The notes beneath the pieces were generated by a model that did not search any database, was not told where the DNA came from, and saw nothing but the letters and a program-made list of their open reading frames with translations. Source: Syntrophomonas zehnderi OL-4 (GTDB taxonomy: Bacteria; Bacillota; Syntrophomonadia; Syntrophomonadales; Syntrophomonadaceae). Taken from it: 60,018 bases of DNA. Positions within the stretch are counted from its first letter, which is position 1. The number at the start of each line of letters is the position of its first letter. Both the position numbers and the translations under genes were made by a program. The stretch covers positions 1 to 60,018 of the forward strand of contig NZ_CGIH01000039.1 of the NCBI RefSeq assembly GCF_000983115.1, in the 5' to 3' direction. Below, piece by piece: positions 42,673 to 50,618 of the stretch.

Positions 42673-43971
42673 TTAACCCTCCAGTTTGACGGCTTTTTCG
42701 CCGGTGAAGTCCTCCCAGCGCTTAACAGCCAAATCACAGTAAACAGGGGATAACTCCATCGCATAGCATTTACGCTCAGTCTGTTCAGCCGCAATTATAG
42801 TGGTGCCGCTGCCGGAAAACGGTTCAAGCACAATACCGCCTTTGTCGCTGTGCATTTTGATGCATCGCCATGGAAGCTCCACAGGGAACATTGCCGGATG
42901 CTCCTTGTTTGCCCGTACAGTTGTCATCTCCCATATGCCAGCATAGCCCCACTTCTTGCGTTCTTCCTTTGTAAGCCGTTTTACAAATTTATAACTATGC
43001 CCTGCAAAAGCCGAAAGCCACACATACTCCTGATCGTTATATTCCTCTGCCTCGCCTTTATTGCTAAATGCTGAAATATACTCATACTGCTGAACCGGCT
43101 TGTTTGAAACAAGGTGATAGGGGCCTACGCCGAAGTTTTGTCCCTGCTTCTTCCAAATGCGTATCCAGATAGGTCGATAGCCATTGTCCAAAAACATATT
43201 CACGCTGTAAACGCTGGTAGGTTCAATAAACTGTGAACCGGTAGCATAGAGATCACCTAAGTTCCAGCAAACAATATCTGCATGCCTGCACAAATTTTTA
43301 ATCACCGGGCGTACTGTTTCAAACCATGGCTCGATCCCGGCCTTCTCATATTCTTTGCCTACCCCGTAAGGCGGGGAAGTAACTGCCATCTGTGCGTGAC
43401 TCCCATCCATTAACTTCTCAAAATCTTCATCGCTCGTAGAGTCACCACACATCAAACGGTGATTCCCAAGAAGCCAGATATCACCCCGCTTTGTTATCTG
43501 TTCGCGCTGCATGATTTCCTCATGCGCTTGGTCTATGTCAAAGCTGTCCTGCACTGCTTCTTTGGAATACCATCGGTTGAGCAGTTCGTCAATTTCAGAA
43601 GCGTCAAACCCTGTGAGCGAAACATCAAAGGCACCTGCGTCCAACTCAGCCATCAGTTCAGCCAGTTTATTCTCGTCCCACTCTCCCTGAATCTTATTAA
43701 GAGCAAGATTGAGCGCTTTTTCCCTCTGGGGGTCAAGATCTACAACGACGCAATCTATCTCTGTCTGTCCCAAGTCTAGCAAAACCTTTAAGCGTTGATG
43801 CCCGCCTACCACATTACCTGTTTTTTTGTTCCAGATAACAGGCTCCACATAGCCAAATTCCTCTATTGACCGTTTTAGCTTTTCATATTCCTTATCGCCA
43901 GGTTTTAAATTCTTGCGCGGGTTGTATGCTGCTGGATTAAGTTTTTCAACAGATATTTTTTGTATGTTCAT
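42673..43971 (-). CDS. ParB-domain DNA methyltransferase (SPPY type)
   Basis: 432 residues. N-terminal ParB-like domain (NPRKNLKPGDKEYEKLKRSIEEFGYVEPVIWNKKTGNVVGGHQRLKVL), then methyltransferase with AVTSPPYGVGKEYE (SPPY, usual for N4-cytosine and some adenine enzymes) and EPFSGSGTTIIAAEQT. Target sequence unknown. Companion to the DPPW enzyme downstream; together they could mark two kinds of site. Starts 25 bases before the end of the 60-residue gene. Confidence 0.9.
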   Translation of the reverse strand: MNIQKISVEKLNPAAYNPRKNLKPGDKEYEKLKRSIEEFGYVEPVIWNKKTGNVVGGHQRLKVLLDLGQTEIDCVVVDLDPQREKALNLALNKIQGEWDENKLAELMAELDAGAFDVSLTGFDASEIDELLNRWYSKEAVQDSFDIDQAHEEIMQREQITKRGDIWLLGNHRLMCGDSTSDEDFEKLMDGSHAQMAVTSPPYGVGKEYEKAGIEPWFETVRPVIKNLCRHADIVCWNLGDLYATGSQFIEPTSVYSVNMFLDNGYRPIWIRIWKKQGQNFGVGPYHLVSNKPVQQYEYISAFSNKGEAEEYNDQEYVWLSAFAGHSYKFVKRLTKEERKKWGYAGIWEMTTVRANKEHPAMFPVELPWRCIKMHSDKGGIVLEPFSGSGTTIIAAEQTERKCYAMELSPVYCDLAVKRWEDFTGEKAVKLEG

Positions 43972-44128
43972 CTTGCATTCTCCTGTTCAATATTTTCTTA
44001 AGACCCTTTTTTGCGCCCTCACAATCTCCGTTTATTACTTGTCCCCGCAGAGTCTTAAACTGCTGCTTCGTTAAATGGTCTTCATATTTTCTTAGTTCCC
44101 TAAGAAAGATTGAATTTGCTTTATGCAT
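43946..44128 (-). CDS. Small phage protein, unknown
   Basis: 60 residues, basic and helical: MHKANSIFLRELRKYEDHLTKQQFKTLRGQVINGDCEGAKKGLKKILNRR. It bridges terS and the methyltransferase gene with overlaps on both sides, which supports it being translated. No known domain. Confidence 0.65.
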   Translation of the reverse strand: MHKANSIFLRELRKYEDHLTKQQFKTLRGQVINGDCEGAKKGLKKILNRRMQDEHTKNIC

Positions 44129-44679
44129 CAGCCACCCCTCCTGGCTGTCAGTAGTTTTTCCATCACATCATCGTGGGGAGTTGCCCCTTTGTATTCGGTA
44201 GCACAGTTTTCCCGCACAACTTGGTAAATCTGATACCACAGGTTATTGGCCTGTTTCATGAAGCTTTGACTCATGGCCACATAAGGTGACGGGATAGCAT
44301 TGCCAGTTGTCGGATGTTTAGCAAGAAAGCCAAATTCAGTGATACATTCCTCGCACTGAATCCACCGCGCCACACTCTGGGCATATTGCTCTATAAGCTG
44401 CGCAGGGATAAGGTGAACACACCTGCGTTCCTTAAGCCACTGCCATGTTTTTTCGTATATTTCCACCGCCAGTGTTGTTTTTCCGTTCTTCTGCTTTGCA
44501 GCAAGATAATCCCTCGGTGGCGGCATGCTCTCTCCTTCCAGTTCCGCAGCATCCGTAAACTCCATTACCATGAGCTTTCGTCTGCCGGGATTTCCTTCCA
44601 AAATCTTATCCGCCAGAGGCTTTTTCTTCTGTCCTGCACCGATACGTGCCCCGCCGCGGTTGGTACCGTCCTTTGCCAT
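44128..44679 (-). CDS. terS: Terminase small subunit, P27 family
   Basis: 183 residues from ATG 44679 (GAGGTG upstream). MAKDGTNRGGARIGAGQKKKPLADKILEGNPGRRKL is the glycine/basic N-terminus typical of P27-type small terminases, followed by MPPPRDYLAAKQKN and WQWLKERRCVHLIPAQLIEQYAQSVARWIQCEE. Recognises the packaging site, which probably lies just upstream, and hands DNA to the large subunit. Confidence 0.9.
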   Translation of the reverse strand: MAKDGTNRGGARIGAGQKKKPLADKILEGNPGRRKLMVMEFTDAAELEGESMPPPRDYLAAKQKNGKTTLAVEIYEKTWQWLKERRCVHLIPAQLIEQYAQSVARWIQCEECITEFGFLAKHPTTGNAIPSPYVAMSQSFMKQANNLWYQIYQVVRENCATEYKGATPHDDVMEKLLTARRGG

Positions 44680-44732
44680 ACAAATCACCTCGATTCATGT
44701 AAAAATAAACAGGGGATATACCCCGTTTGAAA

Positions 44733-44800
44733 CTGCGATTTTTCGCGCGTGACCCCCCGCCCGTTGCACAAAACTGCTTCACCAGAGATTTTGACCCCCC
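44733..44800. other. Probable cos packaging region
   Basis: Between HNH and terS genes. On the minus strand it reads GGGGGGTCAAAATC, a spacer, then GGGCGGGGGGTCACGCGCG and AAAAATCGCAGTTTC. GC-rich G-runs with GGTC steps and a CGCGCG element in otherwise AT-rich DNA are what I know from cos regions of HNH-terS phages. The exact cut cannot be read. Confidence 0.5.
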
Positions 44801-45159
44801 TACCGTCTTGCCCATCGCTCCCCTTCGCGGGCAGTGATCGAGGAGTGACATGGTTTGCACAGGCTCATAAGGTTATTGTCTGCATTGGTTCCGCCTTTGG
44901 ATAAAGGGATAATATGATGTACCTCTTCGGCTGGTGTAAGCCTTCCGTACTTTTGGCACTCCTCGCAAAGCGGATGCTCTGAGATATATCTGTCCCTGAT
45001 GCGTTTCCATCTCCGGCCATAGCGTTTTCTTGTTTGGGGATCTCGTTCGTATTTGTTGTAATAAGCATCCATTTGCCTTTGATGCATGTCACAGTACCTT
45101 CCGTCCGTCAGTTCAGGACAGCCAGGAAAGGAGCAAGGCCTTTTTGGTTTTCTTGGCAT
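44800..45159 (-). CDS. HNH endonuclease, packaging associated
   Basis: 119 residues. Two zinc-binding cysteine sets (CSFPGCPELTDGRYCDMHQ and CEECQKYGR ... CKPCHSS) frame the HNH core EVHHIIPLSKGGTNADNNLMSLC. In HK97-like phages this HNH protein sits next to terS and is needed for cos cleavage by terminase. Position fits. Confidence 0.92.
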   Translation of the reverse strand: MPRKPKRPCSFPGCPELTDGRYCDMHQRQMDAYYNKYERDPQTRKRYGRRWKRIRDRYISEHPLCEECQKYGRLTPAEEVHHIIPLSKGGTNADNNLMSLCKPCHSSITAREGERWARR

Positions 45160-45186
45160 CTGGCCACCTCCTTTACGCGTATAAAA

Positions 45187-45217
45187 AAGCCCTCACAGGT
45201 TCATCCCATGAAGGCTT
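45187..45217 (-). terminator. Terminator upstream of the HNH gene
   Basis: Minus strand AAGCCTTCA / TGAGGGCTT with TTTTTT directly after. Ends transcription from the early region; the late operon must start after it. Confidence 0.78.
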
Positions 45218-45280
45218 ATCTATAATTTTTCACAATACCATTATATTTGGATTTATAATGAATTTCATCTCATAAAAATC

Positions 45281-45523
45281 TCATCTGGAATATTGAACAA
45301 CACATTTGCTATTTGACCATGGCTTCTTGCCGTTATAATACTTATCTGAAATATATCTCTGCATATCGGGTGGTAAAGCTGCAAGCAAAAGATAAGCCTT
45401 TTTTCTATCTTCCTCTAACTCCTGGGTGCTTTTATAGAAGGAACATTTATCTTGCAAGCACTTGTGTACAGTCAGGATATTGCAGCCATTCCTTCCGTTA
45501 CTGCCAAAACAATTATCGTACAT
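45281..45523 (-). CDS. Cysteine-containing small phage protein
   Basis: 80 residues: MYDNCFGSNGRNGCNILTVHKCLQDKCSFYKSTQELEEDRKKAYLLLAALPPDMQRYISDKYY. The spacing C-x8-C-x7-C-x4-C may bind zinc. Similar small proteins appear before the packaging genes in Firmicute phages. Own terminators on both sides; unknown role. Confidence 0.6.
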   Translation of the reverse strand: MYDNCFGSNGRNGCNILTVHKCLQDKCSFYKSTQELEEDRKKAYLLLAALPPDMQRYISDKYYNGKKPWSNSKCVVQYSR

Positions 45524-45552
45524 CTTTCTTCACTCCCGTTTTATGTCATAAG

Positions 45553-45571
45553 AAAAAGCCCCGAAGGGCTT
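45553..45571 (-). terminator. Terminator after the late-regulator gene
   Basis: Minus strand AAGCCC-TTCG-GGGCTT followed by TTTC; perfect six-base stem with a stable UUCG loop. Confidence 0.75.
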
Positions 45572-45649
45572 ATGCGTTTTAATGTCATTTTTTCACGATA
45601 TCATTATATATTGGATACCTGTGTTTTACATCTCATAAAAATCTCATTA

Positions 45650-46105
45650 CTACTTCCCGTATAAAAGCAGTGCCAGATGATTAAGTGCCTTGTCCTTCCT
45701 ACGGTACACCTGTGCTCTTTCAAGAAACAGCTTCTCTCCGATGTTTGCTACAGCTTCTGTCTTGCTCACATCATTAACAAAAAATTCTGTCAGTATAAAC
45801 TGTTCTTCCTCCGACAGGGCTTCCCAAGCAGGCTTGAACCACTCCATATATTCTAATGCCCGTCTGTAACGTTCTTTCAACACATCAATCTCGTCAAGGC
45901 AAGCAGCAAGGCGTTCTTCGCCGCTTTTGGGATTGTGTTTGCCCGGAACTCCGGTAATCTTTGCACTGTGAGGGCTTGTCATACGGGTTTCAATTTCATA
46001 TATATCCTCATCACTGTGTTCGATAATGTACTGCATGCTGTTATAATCTTTCAAAGCTTCAACAGCAGCCGCTTTTTTATCTAAATACTGCCATGCAATC
46101 AGCAT
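45650..46105 (-). CDS. Sigma-70 region 4-like phage late regulator
   Basis: 151 residues starting MLIAWQYLDKKAAAVEALKDYN, ATG 46105 after GGAGGTG (longer frame to 46126 discarded). C-terminal LSEEEQFILTEFFVNDVSKTEAVANIGEKLFLERAQVYRRKDKALNHLALLLYG is a helix-turn-helix of the RinA/ArpU type that activates late phage promoters. Its place just before the packaging genes agrees. The middle holds MTSPHSAKITGVPGKHNPKSGEERLAA, conserved in the family. Confidence 0.8.
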   Translation of the reverse strand: MLIAWQYLDKKAAAVEALKDYNSMQYIIEHSDEDIYEIETRMTSPHSAKITGVPGKHNPKSGEERLAACLDEIDVLKERYRRALEYMEWFKPAWEALSEEEQFILTEFFVNDVSKTEAVANIGEKLFLERAQVYRRKDKALNHLALLLYGK

Positions 46106-46212
46106 ATCGCACCTCCAAAAAATCAAGATAAAAAACCTTGATCTTTGAAGCAGTGTGCTTTTTTGCGTTGCTTTGCAGTGCTTTATTTCCTTGTTCGTTA
46201 TGTCTTCGTTCT

Positions 46213-46500
46213 TTATAGAAGGCCATGCTTTTCCAGAATAGCCTTCACCTCATCTACCGAATGGACAACCGCTGCCACTCCTCCGGCATTGAGGATTTTC
46301 CTTATAGTTGCTTCCTGCAGTTTTGTTGTCTTTCCCGATGGGGTTTTTATTTCAAAAGCTATAAACCGTCCATTTACACAGGCAATAATGTCTGGTATCC
46401 CCGCTGTCCCGTACATACCACCATGTTCCTTCCAACAGAAACACCCCGGTACTGTCTTTAAGTACCGCAGTACTTTAGTCACAATACTTCTTTCAGACAT
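46213..46500 (-). CDS. VRR-NUC domain nuclease
   Basis: 95 residues. PD-(D/E)xK core: TAGIPDIIACVNGRFIAFEIKTPSGKTTKLQEATIRKILNAGG with D..EIK catalytic residues and the Q of motif. Stand-alone phage VRR-NUC proteins cleave branched DNA. Lies next to the origin-like repeats and the primase gene, consistent with a job in replication or recombination. Confidence 0.9.
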   Translation of the reverse strand: MSERSIVTKVLRYLKTVPGCFCWKEHGGMYGTAGIPDIIACVNGRFIAFEIKTPSGKTTKLQEATIRKILNAGGVAAVVHSVDEVKAILEKHGLL

Positions 46501-46521
46501 AACCGCTCATCCTCCAAAAAT

Positions 46522-46789
46522 GTTACCTTTTTCCCTCTTATAACCTCGTAACGTCCAAAAAAGGCATCTCATAAATCAGCTTCCCAAGCGCTTTTCAGGA
46601 TTTTGTTACCTTGTTACCTCTTTTTGGGGTAGGTGTATACACAAATATTTTTATTTTTATATTTTTTAGTCTTAAAAAAGCAATGGTACTTTCGCGCGTA
46701 TATATAAAGTTGAGGTAACAAAGGTAACATCGGTAACAAGTGGCTATTCATCAGCGTTTCTGGCGTTACCTTTTTGTTACCTTGTTACC
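46522..46789. repeat. Iteron-like GGTAAC repeats, possible replication origin
   Basis: Nine copies of GGTAAC/GTTACC within 268 bases: one at 46522, two at 46605 and 46613, three in reverse orientation at 46714, 46723 and 46732, three at 46765, 46776 and 46784. Between the second and third cluster is a very AT-rich stretch (about 46640-46680). No gene here. Adjacent to the primase-helicase gene, as expected of a phage origin. The facing clusters could also fold into a hairpin in RNA. Confidence 0.5.
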
Positions 46790-46799
46790 TTTTTCAATA

Positions 46800-49355
46800 C
46801 TAAAGAGGCTCAATATCTGTGATTTCAAAGCCGCTCACATCGCATCGCTCTTTCAGTATTGAGAAATCAAGAGCCCACGCTTTTTTTGTTTCATTCCCGA
46901 AACGCATCGTTTTATTGCTCTCTATAAAAAAGTCACTTTGCCTCAATTGCTTCAGAAACTGGTTATATGGAAGACATTCACCTGTGATTGCATAATCGCG
47001 TCTGTACTTGGTATAGCGGTCATATACATCACAGAAACGAATCCCGATAACCTTGCCATCTTTATCAAAAGTGTAGTCTTGATTCGGAGCCAGTTTCATC
47101 CGGGCCATGATTTCCAACGTCTGTTCTACAATGGTCTTGTTATTGCTGCCGCCATCCAGCAAGTACTCCTGCACACCGTTTTGAAGATATCGAATACATG
47201 CCCCTTTGTTAATGGGAAATACTTCAGCCCACGTTACATTAAGGAATTCACACAGTTTGTTTACTAGGCTCAATCCGGCATAGCAACAGGCGAGATTATT
47301 GACGATACGAGATGGAAACTCATCAGATATCTCTGACTTTGCTTCCTCATACCACTTCTCTGCCTCAGCAACCGATACTCTGAGTGCTATATCCAGCAGG
47401 CTCCGACCGAAGCTGCCAAGCAGATCCGCTTTTGCACACAGCTTATAAAATGCTTGTCTATGGCTGGCTGGTTTTAAGTCCTTCTTGCTGAATAGCAATT
47501 CTATGCTCCGTTCTCTGATGGCCGCTTCATCCGGCGATTCCTCACCAGCTACAATAATAGGTGCCAACAGTTCATAAGTAACAGCACTTTGATCCGCCCT
47601 ACCGCGGACACCTTCATGGCCGTCATATGCATCTCGAAGATGGTTGTATAAGGCATTTAGCCTTAACTTATCTATCTTTGAAGGCTTAAACTCATCCATC
47701 AACTGTGGTATCAGATTCGATGATGCAGATTCCTTCATCAGCGTAAATGCAGTAACCTGTGTAGCCGCGCGGATTTTACTGCACGAAAATACCGGCAGAA
47801 TAACCCGCTCCAATGTATTACTTTTTCCGCTGCCTTGTTCTCCGACAAGCAATAAATGAGGAAACTTGATGCCTGATTTTTTTAGATGCGGTTTGATAAA
47901 GCACCCGGCCACCCAGGCCATTACTGATACCGTTTTTATGGGCTCGTTATAGCTGAGGAGCCATTCACCAAGCATAATAAGCTGTTCCTTTGTCAATGGT
48001 TCAAAGATTAGGATATCGGTTGTTATGCTTTTATACTTATCAAGCTGCACGATATCTTCAACAATGTTGCCTCCGGCTTCAATGGCACCATCCGTTGAAA
48101 CATATACCATCCGCCCGCCATGCTCATAAATCCCAAGAGCCTTGACCCCTGTTTTCCTTACCCACTCCATTTCGGATATATAACCTTTCAGCAGTTCCAA
48201 ATCTCCTTCTGAGCCAAAATAGCCTAAGGATATCGTCCGGCGGTTCAAGATATTTTTAAATTTTTGGATGTTATTGAAGTCGGTAGTCATAAATGTCTGG
48301 CGGTATATTTCATCACGAATTGTAATAAGATCAGCAGTCATCTGCGTTTCATCTTCTGATACAATCATCTCCACCGGTTGAATGATAAAGTTTGTTATAG
48401 GATACACACTTTCGCCTCTGGTGCGGTAATACCTGCCCTCATGTTCAAAGATAACTGACTCGCTTTCGCGGCTGTATACGTTCTCTGTGACTTCAATGGC
48501 CTTATCCAGTGTCTCCTGCCCATATGTTGCTCCACTTGCATGATGTACCGTATCCCACTTTTCCCGGAATAACCTGGAATTTCTAAACAGCCTGTCCATC
48601 TGCTCTTTGTTTTTGCCTGACCAGAAAGCCAGCATACAGCAAAGAGCAAGGTCGGCTTCGGACTGGCTCGGATACCCTGCTTCCTGCCATTTTCCTTCCC
48701 ATAGCAGATCAAATTCCTTATGGTTTTCGGCTGTCCGGGCTTTCTCCAGAATTTCTTCATCTGTAAGCGGCTCTAGCTTAACCACCTTACTGTCTTTCTT
48801 GCTTTTTCCTCCCCGCTTTTTACTTTTGATATAATTCTCATGTATCCAGGCCAGTGCCCCGTTATCTTCAGTAATGTAATCAGGAGTCCCTGGCAGTCGC
48901 TCGCCAGTCATTGTGAAGTATCTGCTGTGGGCATACATTTCAACTCCGGTTTTAGTGTTTTTATTGCCCTTAGCAGGCATCTCCCCTTTATAGAAAATAT
49001 GAAGCCCAGTTCCTGAAGGGCTGATTTCCGTATAGGACGGAAACCGCTCAAGGATATCCTTGGCGGTATCGCTTAATTCCCCAGTGTTTTTGTCGCGGCA
49101 GTGATCTATGTCTATCCCCACTAAACCTCCGCTTTTTGCGAATACAAAACCTAATCCGGTATAGAGGTATTGTTCTTTTGCCGCAATCGCATCGTCAAGC
49201 GTCGACCAGTCGTTTGGGTTAGTGCTTGAGGCTTTTCTACCAGTTAAGGGGTTATAAGGAATTTTACTGTCTTTTCCGTCCTTTGTGTTTGGTTCCAGAC
49301 GCCAGCAGATCCATTGCTTCCGGTTTGCCAATTCTTTAGGGAATGAGATGCTCAT
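46800..49355 (-). CDS. Phage primase-polymerase/helicase
   Basis: 851 residues. N-terminal PrimPol domain (RKQWICWRLEPNTKDGKDSKIPYNP; metal motif GGLVGIDIDHC; SPSGTGLHIFYKG histidine; YFTMTGERL), a linker with a PriCT-like helical region (LLWEGKWQEAGYPSQSEADLALCCMLAFW), and a C-terminal helicase of the D5/VirE kind (HLLLVGEQGSGKSNTLERVILP Walker A near residue 510; VPQLMDEFKP-like Walker B). Makes primers and unwinds the phage origin. Last 65 residues are a winged-helix end. Overlaps the upstream gene by 4 bases. Confidence 0.88.
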   Translation of the reverse strand: MSISFPKELANRKQWICWRLEPNTKDGKDSKIPYNPLTGRKASSTNPNDWSTLDDAIAAKEQYLYTGLGFVFAKSGGLVGIDIDHCRDKNTGELSDTAKDILERFPSYTEISPSGTGLHIFYKGEMPAKGNKNTKTGVEMYAHSRYFTMTGERLPGTPDYITEDNGALAWIHENYIKSKKRGGKSKKDSKVVKLEPLTDEEILEKARTAENHKEFDLLWEGKWQEAGYPSQSEADLALCCMLAFWSGKNKEQMDRLFRNSRLFREKWDTVHHASGATYGQETLDKAIEVTENVYSRESESVIFEHEGRYYRTRGESVYPITNFIIQPVEMIVSEDETQMTADLITIRDEIYRQTFMTTDFNNIQKFKNILNRRTISLGYFGSEGDLELLKGYISEMEWVRKTGVKALGIYEHGGRMVYVSTDGAIEAGGNIVEDIVQLDKYKSITTDILIFEPLTKEQLIMLGEWLLSYNEPIKTVSVMAWVAGCFIKPHLKKSGIKFPHLLLVGEQGSGKSNTLERVILPVFSCSKIRAATQVTAFTLMKESASSNLIPQLMDEFKPSKIDKLRLNALYNHLRDAYDGHEGVRGRADQSAVTYELLAPIIVAGEESPDEAAIRERSIELLFSKKDLKPASHRQAFYKLCAKADLLGSFGRSLLDIALRVSVAEAEKWYEEAKSEISDEFPSRIVNNLACCYAGLSLVNKLCEFLNVTWAEVFPINKGACIRYLQNGVQEYLLDGGSNNKTIVEQTLEIMARMKLAPNQDYTFDKDGKVIGIRFCDVYDRYTKYRRDYAITGECLPYNQFLKQLRQSDFFIESNKTMRFGNETKKAWALDFSILKERCDVSGFEITDIEPL

Positions 49356-49777
49356 TTACACCGCACCTCCTCGCATCGTTCATTAAAATACCGGATCGGA
49401 ATGCTGCGCTGCTTTGCCTTTTCAATCTCAATGGACATCCCTTTAGTAATTTTTCTGCCAAATACCCACACTTCTGAGCACTTTGACATCAATACCATGC
49501 CAAAGAACAAGCCCAGATTTCGCATTTGTTCATCATCGTCGTCCATAAACTGCGGAAACAAGAGGTGCGGAGCAATAGGTATGCAATTCCTGCTCACTGC
49601 AAAGCGGCAGTACCCCTGAGCCTTACGGATATTACGTTCTATATCACCAGCATATGGGCTGCAGATAAATACCATCGGTCTGTAAGGCGCTTTCCTGGCC
49701 TCTCGCTCAATCCTAAGCAATGCTTCATAAGGTGTTGGGTCGTAATATCCTTCCGCGTTAAACTTGCTGATACTCAT
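49352..49777 (-). CDS. DUF4406/DUF7768-like nucleoside deoxyribosyltransferase-fold protein
   Basis: 141 residues. YRPMVFICSPYAGDIERNIRKAQGYCRFAVSRNCIPIAPHLLFPQFMDDDDEQMRNLGLFFGMVLMSKCSEVWVFGRKITKGMSIEIEKAKQ shows the CSPY / GMxxEIxxA pattern of nucleoside 2-deoxyribosyltransferase-like folds often found in phages. Possibly acts on nucleotides or as a sensor. Between antirepressor and primase genes. Confidence 0.78.
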   Translation of the reverse strand: MSISKFNAEGYYDPTPYEALLRIEREARKAPYRPMVFICSPYAGDIERNIRKAQGYCRFAVSRNCIPIAPHLLFPQFMDDDDEQMRNLGLFFGMVLMSKCSEVWVFGRKITKGMSIEIEKAKQRSIPIRYFNERCEEVRCK

Positions 49778-49792
49778 GGTATTACCCCCTGC

Positions 49793-50614
49793 CTATGCGC
49801 TTTTTTGTTCACGTTCGATTACAGGCAATATACCTTTCTTGTTTTTAAGAAGGTCATAGATAAATAGCCTTCCTTTTTGTGTCCAATATGTGTGCATTAC
49901 GCTTCTTTCTGCATCAATAGCATGAGTCTTGGACTGCGTGTATCCTTGATCGGCGTACTCCTGATATAAAAGCCAGCAGTTTCCCATTTTGTACTGTACT
50001 CCAAGCTCATGAAGCAGCTTATTGAAAGCGCGGCCAGACATTCCGTAATCCTTGGCAATCTTGCTGATCGGCACAAGGCTTTTATTTTGCAATATAAGAT
50101 CATAATAACTCGCCTTGGGCTTTAACTCGCTGATAATCTGTTTATTCTTTGCATTTTCTATTTCCAAAGCTTTCCGTCTGTCGCGTTCTGCCTTTAGTTC
50201 GGAGAAAATCCTGATGCCATACTCCGGATTGGAAATCATCTCTTCGATAACTTTATCTGTAGCATAAACTCCATATTTTCTGATCGTGGGCAGCACTTCA
50301 TCAAAGACCCATCTTTCAAAGCGTTCAGCAGCAGGAAGTTTGCTACGTATAATGAGACGATATAGATTTCCCTCTGTAATATAAGTCCGTTCAACATGCT
50401 GTTCAGTCGAGACACCATATTGATTTGTAGTTAAGGTGACCCCGTCGTGTTTCACGACCCCGTCTGGTTTGCAATGGCGTTGTATCGCATCACGAGGGTT
50501 ACTATATCCTAGCATCCTTGCACAATCCGTTGCAGGAAAGTATTCCTTTCCATCAATAACGAGTACTTTAAGTTCTCCAAATTCTGTATTCTTAAAAACC
50601 TGTAAATTAGTCAT
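49793..50614 (-). CDS. Phage antirepressor (BRO-N plus KilAC)
   Basis: 273 residues. BRO N-terminal DNA-binding domain (VFKNTEFGELKVLVIDGKEYFPATDCARMLGYSNPRDAIQRHCK ... YITEGNLYRLIIRSKLPAAERFERWVFDEVLPTIRKYG) followed by the ANT/KilAC domain (ISKIAKDYGMSGRAFNKLLHELGVQYKMGNCWLLYQEYADQGYTQSKTH). Probably counters the repressor at 56456 during induction. Sits 4 bases after the DNA polymerase gene. Confidence 0.92.
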   Translation of the reverse strand: MTNLQVFKNTEFGELKVLVIDGKEYFPATDCARMLGYSNPRDAIQRHCKPDGVVKHDGVTLTTNQYGVSTEQHVERTYITEGNLYRLIIRSKLPAAERFERWVFDEVLPTIRKYGVYATDKVIEEMISNPEYGIRIFSELKAERDRRKALEIENAKNKQIISELKPKASYYDLILQNKSLVPISKIAKDYGMSGRAFNKLLHELGVQYKMGNCWLLYQEYADQGYTQSKTHAIDAERSVMHTYWTQKGRLFIYDLLKNKKGILPVIEREQKSA

Positions 50615-50618
50615 AATA

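Noticed and set aside
42081-42689. Plus-strand open frame opposite the DPPW methyltransferase gene
   Set aside because: Serine-rich shadow frame, no ribosome binding site; the minus-strand gene has all family motifs.
46522-46789. CRISPR array for the GGTAAC repeats
   Set aside because: Unit is only six bases, spacing is irregular and orientation changes; not a CRISPR. No array was seen anywhere in the window.
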